Source: Candidatus Poribacteria bacterium
GTDB taxonomy: Bacteria; Poribacteria; WGA-4E; WGA-3G
Length of the DNA stretch: 64,000 nucleotides
Direction of reading: 5' to 3'
Assembly (NCBI GenBank): GCA_028820635.1
Contig: JAPPIG010000064.1
Coordinates: forward strand, 62,001 to 126,000
The notes beneath the pieces are model-generated. The model ran no database searches. It worked only from the letters and a program-made list of their open reading frames with translations, and was not told the DNA's origin. A program made the position numbers and the translations under genes. This document shows, piece by piece, positions 33,078 to 43,554 of this stretch (positions are counted from its first letter, which is position 1; every line of letters starts with the position of its first letter).

Positions 33078-34945
33078 AAAATGTACTGATTATTGCCTTA
33101 TTGTTAGTCTTAATTCTGTTTACACTAAACGGATATACTGAGGACTACATGAAGTGGGGACTCCCTGAAAATGCTACGCTTCGTCTTGGAAAAGGATCAA
33201 TAAACGACTTAAAACATTCACCAAATGGCGATCTTATAGCGGTAGCAACTTCTATCGGAGTTTGGCTATATGATGCTGATTCAGGAAAAGAGATTCGGCT
33301 GCTTCAAAACAAAAAGCACAATCAAATATACTCTGATTGGATTATCAAATTGGCGTTTTCACCAAACGGTAAAATATTAGCAATTTGTGCTTTAGATGGT
33401 ATCCATCTTTGGGAACCGCACACCGGACGATATCTATCGATTCTAAGAGAGGAACCACATCTTCCTGGAGATTTAGTGTTTTTTCCTGATGGACAAACGT
33501 TAGCCACTAGTACAAGGACAGGTGGGTTAATTAAGCTTTGGGATGTGGCAAATCGGACTATTTCTAAAACCCTTACCACAGATACAGGAGGGTTTGGTCG
33601 TTTATCTATAGCAGTTTCCCCAAATGGTGAAACTATAGTTAGCGGACCTAGTTTTCAAAGTAACCTGCCGAAAAGTAATAAAATACGTTGGTGGGATGTT
33701 GAAACTGGAAGAACATTTTATTCAATAAATGTTGATCGTGATGTTTCTGCTATAGCATTTTCCCCTGATGGCAATATGCTTGCTTACGCTGACACTTTCG
33801 GTGCAAAAATCCATTTATTAGATGGTGTTAGTGGTGAAACATTGAGAACATTGCGTGGGCATGAGGATATCATCAATGCATTAACATTTTCTCCTAATGG
33901 TGAATTATTAGCCAGTTCTGGATGGGATAATATAATCCACCTTTGGGATCCACGCTCCGGACACCTTATCCATACATTTAGAGGACATACAGATGCAGTT
34001 ACAACACTATCGTTTTCACTTGACGGTGAAACCCTTGTTAGTGGCAGTGAGGATGGCACAATCAGATTTTGGAATGCATCAACTAAACAACAGCGTCTTA
34101 GCATTTCTGGTCATTGGGGTGAAGTAGAGGCGTTGGCATTTTCAAACGACGGTAAGACCTTAGTTAGCGGCATCCCTCACGCTACAATTCATAAATGGAA
34201 TATAGAGACAGGTCAACTCACGTCTACTTTGACTGGACGTTATGGCGAACAAATTTTGGCTTTTAGCATGAAGAATGGTTTATTTGTCAAGAATGGCTTA
34301 TATGCCATCAAAAGTCCCTACTACCTTGAAGATGATGTTAAGATTTATTTCCGTTCTATTGATACTGGACAATCGTTAAGATCGATAGACGCTGTAAAAC
34401 TTTTGTATAAAGAGAAAGCAACCTTTTCACACGATGGAAAAACGCTTGTATTGTCACCAGGTAAAATTGAAAAAGGAAAAGTAAAATTTTGGGATACACT
34501 TTCTAACCGTTTTGAATTTGAGTTTGTACCTCATGAAAATCCAGAAGTTAGCAAATATAAGCTGTTCCATCATGAGGGAGTTACTGCTCTTGCATCTTCA
34601 CCAGACGGTAACCTTCTTGCGATTGCTTTAGATGAAAAAGTTAGTCTTTGGAAATTTGGCACCAATAAATTTATCCGACTCTATGATGATCCTGTTTGGC
34701 CTATATACCTTAAGGGGCAAGCATTAGCGTTCTCTAATAACAGTAAAACCCTTGCCTGCGCACACAACAGTATGGAAATCTATTTAATTGAAGTTGATAC
34801 TGGAAATCTTATAACAACTTTATCTAAACCATATAGTGGAGTTAATGCGTTGGCGTTCTCACCAAACGACAAAATTCTTGCAAGTGGAAGTCAAGATGGC
34901 ACAATTTTGATTTGGGATTTAGATAAAGCGATGAAGAAACAGTAG
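33074..34945 (+). CDS. exported or anchored WD40 repeat protein
   Basis: A 623-residue protein with an N-terminal hydrophobic segment (VLIIALLLVLILFTLNGYT), either signal peptide or anchor. Most of the rest is WD40 blades enough for two propellers, for example NALTFSPNGELLASSGWDNIIHLWDPRSG, TTLSFSLDGETLVSGSEDGTIRFWN and NALAFSPNDKILASGSQDGTILIWD, here cited only as recognisable motifs. Unlike the two large WD40 proteins at 8-12 kb, it lacks the peptidase-like and Ig-like end. The ATG overlaps the stop of the uvrA fossil. AAAGGAAA lies just upstream. Confidence 0.85.
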   Translation: MKNVLIIALLLVLILFTLNGYTEDYMKWGLPENATLRLGKGSINDLKHSPNGDLIAVATSIGVWLYDADSGKEIRLLQNKKHNQIYSDWIIKLAFSPNGKILAICALDGIHLWEPHTGRYLSILREEPHLPGDLVFFPDGQTLATSTRTGGLIKLWDVANRTISKTLTTDTGGFGRLSIAVSPNGETIVSGPSFQSNLPKSNKIRWWDVETGRTFYSINVDRDVSAIAFSPDGNMLAYADTFGAKIHLLDGVSGETLRTLRGHEDIINALTFSPNGELLASSGWDNIIHLWDPRSGHLIHTFRGHTDAVTTLSFSLDGETLVSGSEDGTIRFWNASTKQQRLSISGHWGEVEALAFSNDGKTLVSGIPHATIHKWNIETGQLTSTLTGRYGEQILAFSMKNGLFVKNGLYAIKSPYYLEDDVKIYFRSIDTGQSLRSIDAVKLLYKEKATFSHDGKTLVLSPGKIEKGKVKFWDTLSNRFEFEFVPHENPEVSKYKLFHHEGVTALASSPDGNLLAIALDEKVSLWKFGTNKFIRLYDDPVWPIYLKGQALAFSNNSKTLACAHNSMEIYLIEVDTGNLITTLSKPYSGVNALAFSPNDKILASGSQDGTILIWDLDKAMKKQ

Positions 34946-35005
34946 GCTGGATTCTGTTTTTTTTCAAAATAGTTTTAACGCTAATACAAATTATCTTTAG
35001 TTGTA

Positions 35006-35034
35006 GGACGAGGCTGAGTGCCTCGCCTTTTTGT
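35006..35034 (+). terminator. rho-independent terminator after the WD40 gene
   Basis: CGAGGC-TGAGT-GCCTCG followed by CCTTTTTG. It shares its stem and flanks with the terminator after uvrA, so it may belong to a repeat family used as terminators. Confidence 0.7.
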
Positions 35035-35106
35035 TTACAAGTCAAAGTATATGTAATTGCACAATTCGTTACTAATCAGCGAATCAGGCAATACCAACAA
35101 TTTCAC

Positions 35107-35135
35107 TTGCAAACAAAACCTAAATTGCGTATACT
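35107..35135 (+). promoter_or_regulatory. promoter of the UvrD/PcrA helicase gene
   Basis: TTGCAA at 35107-35112 and TATACT at 35130-35135 are 17 bp apart. Transcription would begin near 35142, 36 nt before the TTG start. Confidence 0.6.
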
Positions 35136-35177
35136 TTATACATTACAACTACAAACCCACATCCGCGGAGAAATTTC

Positions 35178-37340
35178 TTGTCCGACAATCTATTAAGCAA
35201 CTTAAACAGTGTTCAACGAGAGGCTGTCCAACACACAGAGGGACCGCTCCTTATCCTATCGGGTGCGGGGAGCGGCAAAACGCGTGTGATTACACATCGC
35301 GTTGCCTATCTCATGAAACACCACCGTGTCTCTCCCTTCCGTATCCTTGCAGTGACGTTCACTAATAAGGCAGCAAACGAAATGAAGGAACGACTGGAAA
35401 CACTCGTTGGAGAGGGCACGAGCAAAAATCTGTGGGTTGCAACATTTCATGCAACCTGCGCGCGTATCCTACGCCGAGACATTGAACAATTAGACGGTTT
35501 TACCAAAAACTTTACAATATACGATAAGGGTGAACAAGTAACGGTTGTGAAAGATATTATCAGACAGCACGGCTTGGACGACAAGATGTATAATCCACGC
35601 ACCATTCACGATTTGATTGGTAAAGCAAAAAACAACGCCATAAAACCGGATACTTACGCAAACACGGCTGACGGTTATTATGAAAAGATTGTTGCAAAAA
35701 TATACCCCGAGTATCAGGACACACTCCGCAAAAACAATGCCTTAGATTTTGATGATCTGCTCAACTTTACAGTGGAACTGTTCAAAAAACATCCAGATGT
35801 GCTTGAACATTATCAAGAGAAGTTTGAACATGTGCTTGTAGACGAGTATCAAGACACAAATCGCTGTCAATATGAATTGGTGCGTTATTTGGCTGGTGAA
35901 AAAAAGAATGTGTGTGTCGTTGGAGATGATGACCAATCCATCTACGGATTTCGGGGAGCAGACATTCATAATATACTCGATTTTGAAAAGAATTATCCGA
36001 ATGCAAATGTGCTGCGTTTAGAGCAGAATTACCGTTCAACGCAAAATATCTTGGAAGCAGCATGGAGTGTTGTTCAAAACAATAAGAAACGTAAAGAGAA
36101 AAAACTTTGGACAAAAAATGAGAGTGGTGAACTTGTCACCTGCTATGAAGCGATGGATGAACGTGACGAAGCAGGTTTCGTGGGAACAAAGATTGAAGAT
36201 TGGAACGCTGAAGGGGTTGATTATAAGGACTTTGCGATCTTTTATCGCACGAATGCACAATCCCGCATTTTTGAGGAGGCACTTCGCGCTGCGAATATAC
36301 CCTATCAGATTGTCGGTGGGTTAGGCTTTTATGACCGCATGGAAATCAAGGATCTGATTGCTTACCTCCGTGTCATGTGCAATCCTTTCGATTCAATGAG
36401 TCTCAGACGTATTATCAACGTGCCAACTCGCGGCATTGGTGCTACATCACTTGAAAGACTCATGGGTTTTGCGGATAATCAAGGAATAACACTTTTTGAG
36501 GCTGTTGAACGTGTTGACGAAATCGAAACGATTAACGCTGGTATCAAAGGAAAAATCCACCGCTTCGCAAAAATTTTTGACGGGTTTGACGGAGATGACC
36601 TACCGTCTGACGCACTTGAACATGTGTTTGATACAACGGGTTATCTTGAAAACTTTAGAGGACAACGTACTATAGAAGCACAGAATCGCGTGGAAAACAT
36701 CGAGGAACTAAGGAACGCTGTTTATGAATACGAGCTGATTGCTGAGAATCCAACACTTTCGGATTATTTAGAAAATGTTGCACTCATAGCGGATATTGAT
36801 ACCATGCAAACAGATGACAATACAGATGAAACAAATATCGTGACACTGATGACTTTGCACAGTGCAAAAGGATTGGAATTTCCTTTCGTTTTTATGGTTG
36901 GCATGGAGGAAGGTTATTTGCCGCATCAACGTTCCGAGTGCACAGAAGCGGGTTTAGAGGAGGAACGTAGGGTCTGTTATGTCGGAATCACGCGTGCGAT
37001 GGAGCAGCTTTATCTCGTGCATGCCCAGGCACGTAGAACGTGGAGCGGCGCGGAATACAGAGTGCCATCCCGTTTCATTGAAGAAATATCGCCGCATCTT
37101 ATTCAGCACGTTGACCGTTACAACTCCCCATTCTCACAGCCAGAAATCAGTTACATTGAAGAGCATCAAGAAGAATCTTTCGGAGTTGGTCAGATTGTCC
37201 ACCACGAAAAATTTGGACGAGGGAAGGTAACGAAACTCAACGAATCCGTCTCAGGTACTTATGTAACAGTCCGATTTGACCGTGCTGGTATTGGATCAAA
37301 ACAATTTGATGCTGCATTGGCGCAGCTGCAAGCAGTTTAA
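35178..37340 (+). CDS. pcrA: UvrD/PcrA-type superfamily 1 DNA helicase
   Basis: A 720-residue 3'-5' DNA helicase. Motifs in order: SVQREAV (Q motif region), Walker A GAGSGKT, DEYQDTN (Walker B), GDDDQSIYGFRGA, LEQNYRST, TLHSAKGLEFPFVFM and VGITRAMEQLYLV. The C-terminus ends in the Tudor-like domain seen in PcrA (VGQIVHHEKFGRGKVTKL). Family members work in nucleotide excision repair, mismatch repair and clearing RNA polymerase or RecA from DNA. The start is TTG, with GGAG seven bases upstream and no better ATG nearby. It follows uvrA by about 3 kb but has its own promoter. Confidence 0.93.
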   Translation: MSDNLLSNLNSVQREAVQHTEGPLLILSGAGSGKTRVITHRVAYLMKHHRVSPFRILAVTFTNKAANEMKERLETLVGEGTSKNLWVATFHATCARILRRDIEQLDGFTKNFTIYDKGEQVTVVKDIIRQHGLDDKMYNPRTIHDLIGKAKNNAIKPDTYANTADGYYEKIVAKIYPEYQDTLRKNNALDFDDLLNFTVELFKKHPDVLEHYQEKFEHVLVDEYQDTNRCQYELVRYLAGEKKNVCVVGDDDQSIYGFRGADIHNILDFEKNYPNANVLRLEQNYRSTQNILEAAWSVVQNNKKRKEKKLWTKNESGELVTCYEAMDERDEAGFVGTKIEDWNAEGVDYKDFAIFYRTNAQSRIFEEALRAANIPYQIVGGLGFYDRMEIKDLIAYLRVMCNPFDSMSLRRIINVPTRGIGATSLERLMGFADNQGITLFEAVERVDEIETINAGIKGKIHRFAKIFDGFDGDDLPSDALEHVFDTTGYLENFRGQRTIEAQNRVENIEELRNAVYEYELIAENPTLSDYLENVALIADIDTMQTDDNTDETNIVTLMTLHSAKGLEFPFVFMVGMEEGYLPHQRSECTEAGLEEERRVCYVGITRAMEQLYLVHAQARRTWSGAEYRVPSRFIEEISPHLIQHVDRYNSPFSQPEISYIEEHQEESFGVGQIVHHEKFGRGKVTKLNESVSGTYVTVRFDRAGIGSKQFDAALAQLQAV

Positions 37341-37463
37341 CTGTTTTTGTTGGGAACGTTTTGTGAATGCAAGTGTAAATTAAACGAGTTGTGCCAAATA
37401 ACTTTTAGTAACCAATTGTTTCAGAAAAATAAAGGTTCGTCCGAATATTCTTCATTAATTGAG

Positions 37464-37547
37464 ACGCTCTTTAGTCCCGTAGGGACGATATGTTTATAGA
37501 AAACACCAAACAAACGCTCTTTAGTCCCGTAGGGACGATATGTTATA
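37464..37547. repeat. two direct hairpin repeats, same family as 1828-1990
   Basis: Copies at 37464-37494 and 37514-37544 are identical over 31 nt and contain GTCCC-GTA-GGGAC followed by GATATGTT(T)ATAG. They account for most of the structure in the 321-bp gap between the helicase gene and the small secreted protein; the rest shows nothing else. Confidence 0.75.
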
Positions 37548-37661
37548 GGACAAAACCCAAAATCCGTGAAAACAATAAAACAATTAGTGAACTGGCACAA
37601 GTCGTTAGCAGTGTAAGATTTCACAAACTATCTACAGCAAAGTATAGGAGAAGAAAATAAA

Positions 37662-38090
37662 ATGCAGAAGCATTATACAATAATTGCACTATTGTTGGTG
37701 GCATGTTTAGGTTTGACAGTGGCATTATCTCAAGACGGGGGTATTGCAGAAGAAATTGAGGCTGTTGTAATGGAAAACCTGCGGGCGACCCAGGCAGAGG
37801 ATCTGAATGCAATGTTGAACACAATACATAGCGAATCTCCTCTCTATTCTCAAACGGAAGAAATGGCTACTGTTTTGTTTGAAAATTATGATGTGAATTA
37901 TGGATTATTGGTGTTTCGATACATTGAACAGGATGAGGAATACGCAATAGTTAGATTAAAATATTCTGCACAAAAGTTGGCTGGACCTGACTTCAATGAC
38001 AATAATCTTGATACTATTCACGTTTTTCGTGAAGAAAACGGTAGTTGGAAGATTTGGAGCATGGCTATTTTGGAAATAGAATATATCTAA
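37662..38090 (+). CDS. small secreted NTF2/SnoaL-like protein
   Basis: A 142-residue protein with a signal peptide (TIIALLLVACLGLTVALSQ). The mature part looks like an NTF2-like alpha+beta fold: a first helix (AEEIEAVVMENLRATQAEDLNAMLNTIH) and a curved sheet ending DTIHVFREENGSWKIWSMAI, as in DUF4440-like proteins. The Cys in VACLG could suggest a lipoprotein, but the mature length that would result makes a normal cut more likely. The function is unknown. It lies upstream of gatC by 78 bp. Confidence 0.7.
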   Translation: MQKHYTIIALLLVACLGLTVALSQDGGIAEEIEAVVMENLRATQAEDLNAMLNTIHSESPLYSQTEEMATVLFENYDVNYGLLVFRYIEQDEEYAIVRLKYSAQKLAGPDFNDNNLDTIHVFREENGSWKIWSMAILEIEYI

Positions 38091-38168
38091 TTAGTAGATA
38101 TTAACACACAAATGGTTTGTAGGAAATCACAGAATAAATCATAAAGATAGGAAGGAATTCCAAATTAT

Positions 38169-38465
38169 ATGGCAACAATCACCACAGAAGGCGTTAGCCA
38201 CGTCGCAAACTTGGCACGTCTTGAGTTTAACGAAGAAGAGACAAAGGATTTCACAGAGCAGCTTGCCAGAATCTTGGACTATATCGGTAAGTTGAACGAA
38301 TTGGATACGGATGATGTTTCACCGACATCACATATCCATCCGCTGCATAATATCACCAAAGCGGATGTTGTCAAGACCTCGTTACCGCGCGATGCAGTTC
38401 TTTCAAATGCACCAGAGCCAGAAGAAGGGTATTTCAGTGTGCCCAGAGTAATTGACACGGAGTAA
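38169..38465 (+). CDS. gatC: Asp-tRNA(Asn)/Glu-tRNA(Gln) amidotransferase subunit C
   Basis: A 98-residue GatC. The N-terminal helices VSHVANLARLEFNEEET and FTEQLARILDYIGKLNELDTDDV, with the later ALRED-type segment DVVKTSLPRDAVLSNAPE, are typical. GatC wraps around GatA and helps fold the complex that amidates Glu-tRNA(Gln) or Asp-tRNA(Asn). gatA follows after 15 bp; gatB is not in this window. The length is the family norm. Confidence 0.93.
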   Translation: MATITTEGVSHVANLARLEFNEEETKDFTEQLARILDYIGKLNELDTDDVSPTSHIHPLHNITKADVVKTSLPRDAVLSNAPEPEEGYFSVPRVIDTE

Positions 38466-38480
38466 GGAGCAGAAACTGAA

Positions 38481-39941
38481 ATGTCGCTTTACGAACTGAC
38501 AGCACACGAACTACACGACAAACTCAAGGCACGTGAAATTACTGCTGTGAAATTAGCAGAATCTGTTTATGAACGCATTGAGGAGGTAGAACCACAGGTC
38601 AAAGGTTATTTGACATTGACCAAAGAAATTGCATTGGAACAAGCAGGTGCAGCTGATGCAGGATTCCAAAATGGAAATGAGATGCCACCCCTCGCTGGCA
38701 TACCTATAGCAATAAAAGATGTAATATGCACCAAAGGTGTGCGAACAACGTGTGCCTCTAAAATCCTAAGCAACTTTGTGCCACCTTACGATGCGACTGT
38801 CATGACAAAACTCCACCAGCAAGGTGTTGTGATGATCGGCAAAACGAATATGGACGAATTTGCGATGGGTTCGTCTACAGAAAATTCTGCATATCAACTC
38901 ACACACAATCCGTGGGATTTAGAGACCATTCCCGGTGGGTCAAGTGGCGGTTCAGCGGCGGTTGTATCTGCGGACACGGCAATCTGCTCGTTGGGTTCGG
39001 ATACTGGGGGTTCTATTCGTCAACCTGCAGCACTCTGCGGTGTAGTAGGTATGAAGCCCACTTATGGGCGTGTTTCTCGTTACGGTCTTGTTGCTTTCGC
39101 CTCTTCGCTTGATCAAATTGGTCCGTTTACGAAAGATGTCACTGATTGCGCGTTGATCCTCAACGCCATCTGTGGAAAAGACGAGATGGACTCAACCTCT
39201 GTTGATATTCCTGTACCAGATTTCACACAAAGTCTTATCAACGATGTGAAAGGTCTGAAAATAGGCGTGCCAAAGGAATATTTCGCTGAAGGTTTAGACA
39301 CAGAGGTGGCAGATTGTGTGCATGCCGCTATTGCTGAGTTCGAAAAACTCGGCGCATCTGTTGAAGAGATTTCGCTGCCACATACTGACTATGCCATCGC
39401 TACATATTATATTATTGCACCTGCAGAAGCAAGTGCCAATCTCGCGAGATATGACGGTGTCCGCTACGGCTACCGCACAGAAGAACCTGAAGACTTAATC
39501 AATATGTATAAGAAAACCCGTAGCGAAGGTTTTGGACAAGAGGTAAAACGTCGCATAATGCTCGGCACTTTTGCACTCAGCGCGGGATACCAAGATGCTT
39601 ATTACCGTAAGGCACAGAAGGCACGGACACTGATAAAGTCCGATTTTGATGCTGCATTTGAAAAGGTTGATGTGATAGCAACACCGACCTCACCGACCCC
39701 AGCATTTAAAATTGGTGAACGGACTGCGGATCCGTTGCAGATGTACCTCTGTGATGTGATGACAACACCAGCAAGTCATTCAGGGTTACCAGGGATTTCT
39801 GTTCCGTGCGGTTTAGTAAAAAGTGGCTTGCCTGTCGGCTTACAGTTGCTTACAGCACCCTTTGATGAAGAAACGCTTTTACGTGTCGCTTATACTTTTG
39901 AGCAAAACACTGACCACCATTTACAGAAGCCTGCAATATAG
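38481..39941 (+). CDS. gatA: Asp-tRNA(Asn)/Glu-tRNA(Gln) amidotransferase subunit A
   Basis: A 486-residue amidase-signature enzyme that releases ammonia from glutamine for tRNA amidation. The Ser-cis-Ser-Lys triad is complete: K79 in PIAIKDVI, S154 in [10 protein letters not shown] and nucleophile S178 in [11 protein letters not shown]. These positions equal the numbering known for Staphylococcus aureus GatA. GGAG precedes the ATG. It is co-transcribed with gatC. The presence of GatCA suggests the organism makes Gln-tRNA and/or Asn-tRNA by the indirect route. Confidence 0.95.
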   Translation: MSLYELTAHELHDKLKAREITAVKLAESVYERIEEVEPQVKGYLTLTKEIALEQAGAADAGFQNGNEMPPLAGIPIAIKDVICTKGVRTTCASKILSNFVPPYDATVMTKLHQQGVVMIGKTNMDEFAMGSSTENSAYQLTHNPWDLETIPGGSSGGSAAVVSADTAICSLGSDTGGSIRQPAALCGVVGMKPTYGRVSRYGLVAFASSLDQIGPFTKDVTDCALILNAICGKDEMDSTSVDIPVPDFTQSLINDVKGLKIGVPKEYFAEGLDTEVADCVHAAIAEFEKLGASVEEISLPHTDYAIATYYIIAPAEASANLARYDGVRYGYRTEEPEDLINMYKKTRSEGFGQEVKRRIMLGTFALSAGYQDAYYRKAQKARTLIKSDFDAAFEKVDVIATPTSPTPAFKIGERTADPLQMYLCDVMTTPASHSGLPGISVPCGLVKSGLPVGLQLLTAPFDEETLLRVAYTFEQNTDHHLQKPAI

Positions 39942-39959
39942 CACGCTATAAGGGAAAAA

Positions 39960-40457
39960 ATGAAGATAGTAATTGCTCCTTTAGGTGGACTGATTGGAGC
40001 GATATTAGGCGGAGTCCTCTGGGCGAAGTATATTCAGTGGACAGGCAATACTGCGGGGTTGATTGCTATTGGTATCGGTTTATTCAGCGGCATTGGAATG
40101 CTTCTAACTTGTTCTGGTGCTATTGAGCCTAATGAGAAAAAGCAGTGGTTGATGGTTGCAATCGGTGCTGCTGTTTTCTCCGTTATCGGTATCTTCATTG
40201 GGAAATACCTTGATGTTCAATGGAATGCAGTTACGCAAATTACAGAACAAATAATAGAAAGTCAACCAAACCTCTCGGATGAGGCAGCCACATCTATGGC
40301 AAAAACCGTATACTCAGGCAGCTCAAGATGGGAACACATGAAAGACCGGATGGACTGGTTTGACCTACTCTTTGGTTCAATAGCAGTCATCGTTGCTTTT
40401 TACATCACATTAAACCCAAGAGTTCGAAATATTATTTCTAAATTGAGTAGAATATGA
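39960..40457 (+). CDS. membrane protein of unknown function, four predicted helices
   Basis: A 165-residue protein with about four hydrophobic segments: a glycine-rich first (PLGGLIGAILGGVLWAKY), then GLIAIGIGLFSGIGMLLT, WLMVAIGAAVFSVIGIFIGKY and, near the end, LLFGSIAVIVAFYITL. A polar stretch lies between the third and fourth. I recognise no family. It sits 18 bp after gatA and 38 bp before the ctpA-like gene, so it is probably in the same transcript. Confidence 0.65.
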   Translation: MKIVIAPLGGLIGAILGGVLWAKYIQWTGNTAGLIAIGIGLFSGIGMLLTCSGAIEPNEKKQWLMVAIGAAVFSVIGIFIGKYLDVQWNAVTQITEQIIESQPNLSDEAATSMAKTVYSGSSRWEHMKDRMDWFDLLFGSIAVIVAFYITLNPRVRNIISKLSRI

Positions 40458-40495
40458 TAAAGTTTGACCTTTGAAATATTGAAATGGAGAAAAAA

Positions 40496-41932
40496 ATGAA
40501 AAAAAATTACACTTACATCATCTTTTTAACAGTTTTCGTTTCGGTTTTTCTTCCGTTAAGTTGGAGTTTTGCTGAAACTGAAAACGCAAAAACAGAAGAT
40601 GAAATACTATTAGAGCATCTGGCACTCTTTTCTGAAATCTTGGCTTATATAAAACAGGAACACCTTGATAATCCGGAATCTAAGAAACTGATAGAGGGGG
40701 CAATCAAAGGGATGCTCCGCACTTTGGATCCATATAGCCAATTCATACCCGACCTCATTGCATTCAACACACCGAACCGTGGAAATTATGGCGGACTCGG
40801 TATGACCGTCGGTATGCGTAAAAATATGATAACTGTCATTACACCTTTCAAAGGCAACCCAGCCGCACTTGCTGGGATACAAAACGGGGATATTATCAGC
40901 CAGATTGATGGCGAATCTACTGCAGTCATGACATTAGATGATGCAGTTGACCTTTTGAGAGGTGAACCCGGCACTTCAGTTTCAATTACCATTATTCGTC
41001 CGAAGGAGGATAACCCAATAGAGGTTAACTCAATAGAAGTTACACTCACGCGAGAAGTTATTCGTATGCCAAGCGTGGAAAAAGACATTATTGGTGATAA
41101 TATCGGATATATCAAAATCAATCAGTTCCTTGAAACGACAGGAAATGATGTTGATAACGCTTTAGCAGAATTCAATGAGAACAATATCACCGGTATTATC
41201 CTTGATTTGCGTTTGAACCCAGGGGGACTTCTCGGTTCTGCCGTTGAAATTGCAAGCGATTTTCTTGAACCTGGACAACTCGTTGTTTACAGTCAAGGAC
41301 TTAAGGATGAGGATCGTAAACCCTTCCACGCACAAGGAGAAGCAAGGGAAAAACTCCCGTTGATCGTTTTGGTTGATGGTGGCAGTGCAAGTGCTTCCGA
41401 AATTGTTGCGGGTGCGATAAGAGACCATAAAAGGGGCCTTGTTATGGGAAGTAAAACCTTTGGAAAAGCATCAGTGCAAAAACTTTTTCCTCTCAGCGAT
41501 TCAAAAGCAGCACTTAAATTAACGATTGCGCGCTACTATACACCAAACGATGTGAATATTGAGAAAATTGGCATTATCCCGGATGTTGAAACTGCAGGAT
41601 TTACGGGATCTGAACTGCAGATGCAGCTCAAACTACGCAATCACGAAAAACTAATCGCCTTTATTGATGAGAACGGTGATGATGTTTTAGAAAAGTTAGC
41701 AGCTGCTGAACATGCCTCGCGGGATGACCGTGAAGCCTCAAAACTTCTACAGGCATATAGAAAATTGACTGATGCCCTTACTGAAGAACAGATCGTCCTC
41801 AGCGACATCGGAATAAAGTATGCTATCGCTGTGGTTACCCAAAACACGAAGGATGAACTTGAACATGACCCACAGGTTTTAGCTGCGGTTGAGCAGATGA
41901 AAGTACTTAAGTTGTTTAATGGGCAGAACTGA
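40496..41932 (+). CDS. ctpA: C-terminal processing peptidase, S41 family
   Basis: A 478-residue protein starting at the ATG at 40496, which has GGAG seven bases upstream; an in-frame ATG at 40484 overlaps that GGAG. The signal peptide is YIIFLTVFVSVFLPLSWSFA. A PDZ domain follows (YGGLGMTVGM... GNPAALAGIQNGDIISQIDG), then the S41 catalytic domain with LDLRLNPGGLL, the serine in DGGSASASEIVAGA and the lysine in KTFGKASVQ. These periplasmic proteases trim or degrade proteins from the C-terminus. The last 100 residues form a helical tail. The C-terminal tail motif shared by secreted proteins here makes this a possible but unproven processing enzyme. Confidence 0.92.
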   Translation: MKKNYTYIIFLTVFVSVFLPLSWSFAETENAKTEDEILLEHLALFSEILAYIKQEHLDNPESKKLIEGAIKGMLRTLDPYSQFIPDLIAFNTPNRGNYGGLGMTVGMRKNMITVITPFKGNPAALAGIQNGDIISQIDGESTAVMTLDDAVDLLRGEPGTSVSITIIRPKEDNPIEVNSIEVTLTREVIRMPSVEKDIIGDNIGYIKINQFLETTGNDVDNALAEFNENNITGIILDLRLNPGGLLGSAVEIASDFLEPGQLVVYSQGLKDEDRKPFHAQGEAREKLPLIVLVDGGSASASEIVAGAIRDHKRGLVMGSKTFGKASVQKLFPLSDSKAALKLTIARYYTPNDVNIEKIGIIPDVETAGFTGSELQMQLKLRNHEKLIAFIDENGDDVLEKLAAAEHASRDDREASKLLQAYRKLTDALTEEQIVLSDIGIKYAIAVVTQNTKDELEHDPQVLAAVEQMKVLKLFNGQN

Positions 41933-41968
41933 TTATGATGAATTATTGAAATAATTGGACACTTCACT

Positions 41969-42000
41969 TGTAAGAGCGATCTCCGAATCGCGACATATAA
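41969..42000. repeat. dispersed hairpin, GCGATCTCCGAATCGC type
   Basis: GCGAT-CTCCGA-ATCGC with flanking TGTAAGA and GACATATAA. A close copy with nearly the same right flank lies at about 49759-49790. It sits between the peptidase and dehydrogenase genes. Confidence 0.65.
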
Positions 42001-42056
42001 TAATATGTTGACAAAGCACTAACAACTCTCATAGTACTCTGAAGATGGAGAACATG

Positions 42057-43514
42057 ATGAACCCCCCAAAGCCGATCCTGAATTATATTAACAACACATG
42101 GCACGAATCTGCAGCGGTGAATCTACTTGATGTAACAAACCCTGCTACGGGCGAGGTTTTAACACAAGTCCCGTTGTCATCTGCGGATGAAGTGCATCAG
42201 GCAGCGACAGCCGCTGCATCTGCGCTTGACGAATGGCGCCGCACCCCACCTGTCCAACGTATTCAGTACCTATTCAAACTAAAAAACCTTTTAGAAGAAA
42301 ACCTTGATAACATCGCACAAACGATTACGATGGAGTGTGGAAAAACACTTGCCGAAGCGAAAGGCGAAATGCGGCGTGCTATTGAAAACGTTGAAGTCGC
42401 GTGCGGCATTCCTACGTTGATGCAAGGCACAAATTTGGAAGACATCGCTGCGGGTATTGATGAATTTATGATCCGTCAACCCGTCGGTGTATGTGCTGTG
42501 ATTGCCCCGTTCAATTTCCCCGGAATGATAACTTTCTGGTTTCTTCCTTATGCCATCGCTTGTGGGAATACCTATATCGTCAAACCTTCTGAAAAGGTGC
42601 CGCTTACCATGCAAAAGATATTCCAACTTCTTGAAGAGACGGGACTCCCGGAAGGCGTTGTAAATCTTGTTAACGGTGGGCAAAAAACTGTAAACGCCAT
42701 TTTGGAACATCCTGAAATCCGCGCTATCAGTTTTGTTGGGTCAACTGCAACTGCAAAGGCTATCTATGCCAAAGCTGCCGCAAATGGCAAACGGGTTCAA
42801 TGTCAAGGTGGTGCGAAAAATCCGTTGATTGTTTTACCGGATGCTGATCCACAGTTTACTGCAAATGCAACTGCTGATAGTGCGTTTGGGTGTGCTGGGC
42901 AGCGGTGCCTTGCTGCGTCCCTCGCCTTCGCTGTTGGGGGTGCAAGGGATTGGTTTCCAAAAGCCATTAGCGACATTGCTACGGACAGAGTTGTCGGGAA
43001 TGGATTAGAAGATGGTGTGCAAATGGGACCTGTCATCACACATCAAAGTAGAAAGCGAATTGAAGGGGTAATTCAAACTGGCATAGATACCGGCGCGCGC
43101 GTTCTCGTTGATGGTCGGTATCCGAACATCAGTGGTGGTGAAAATGGAAACTTCATTCGTCCAACCGTCCTCGGCAATCTTAACCCACAAGGAGATATTG
43201 CGAAGACAGAAATCTTCGGTCCAGTTTTAGGACTCATCCATGTTGAAACGATTGACGATGCAATTGCCCTCATCAACAGCGGTAAATATGGTAATATGGC
43301 ATGTCTTTTCACAAGCAGTGGTGCGTCAGCACGTAAGTTTCGTTATGAGGCACAGATAGGAAACATCGGTATTAATATTGGGGTTGCTGCACCGATGGCG
43401 TTCTTCCCATTCAGCGGTTGGAAAGATAGTTTCTTCGGTGATTTGCACGGACAGAGCTGGGATGCTGTTGATTTCTTTACGCAGAAAAAGGTTGTTGTAG
43501 AGAGATGGAATTAG
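42057..43514 (+). CDS. mmsA: CoA-acylating methylmalonate-semialdehyde dehydrogenase-type enzyme
   Basis: An aldehyde dehydrogenase of about 485 residues. The start chosen is the third ATG, six bases after GGAG; two in-frame ATGs at 42045 and 42054 are possible. The cofactor-binding and active-site segments [42 protein letters not shown] and the nucleophile Cys in [11 protein letters not shown] match the MmsA/IolA branch, which makes acetyl- or propionyl-CoA from malonate- or methylmalonate-semialdehyde in valine and myo-inositol breakdown. The inositol link fits the Gfo/Idh oxidoreductases elsewhere in the window, though they are not adjacent. The active site is intact. Confidence 0.9.
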   Translation: MNPPKPILNYINNTWHESAAVNLLDVTNPATGEVLTQVPLSSADEVHQAATAAASALDEWRRTPPVQRIQYLFKLKNLLEENLDNIAQTITMECGKTLAEAKGEMRRAIENVEVACGIPTLMQGTNLEDIAAGIDEFMIRQPVGVCAVIAPFNFPGMITFWFLPYAIACGNTYIVKPSEKVPLTMQKIFQLLEETGLPEGVVNLVNGGQKTVNAILEHPEIRAISFVGSTATAKAIYAKAAANGKRVQCQGGAKNPLIVLPDADPQFTANATADSAFGCAGQRCLAASLAFAVGGARDWFPKAISDIATDRVVGNGLEDGVQMGPVITHQSRKRIEGVIQTGIDTGARVLVDGRYPNISGGENGNFIRPTVLGNLNPQGDIAKTEIFGPVLGLIHVETIDDAIALINSGKYGNMACLFTSSGASARKFRYEAQIGNIGINIGVAAPMAFFPFSGWKDSFFGDLHGQSWDAVDFFTQKKVVVERWN

Positions 43515-43554
43515 CATTGAGTAAATAATTGGCTTTACTTTGGAACACAACGAA

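Noticed and set aside
37464-37547. A riboswitch or attenuator before the small secreted protein
   Set aside because: The two hairpins are members of a dispersed repeat found between unrelated genes, with no extra conserved structure.
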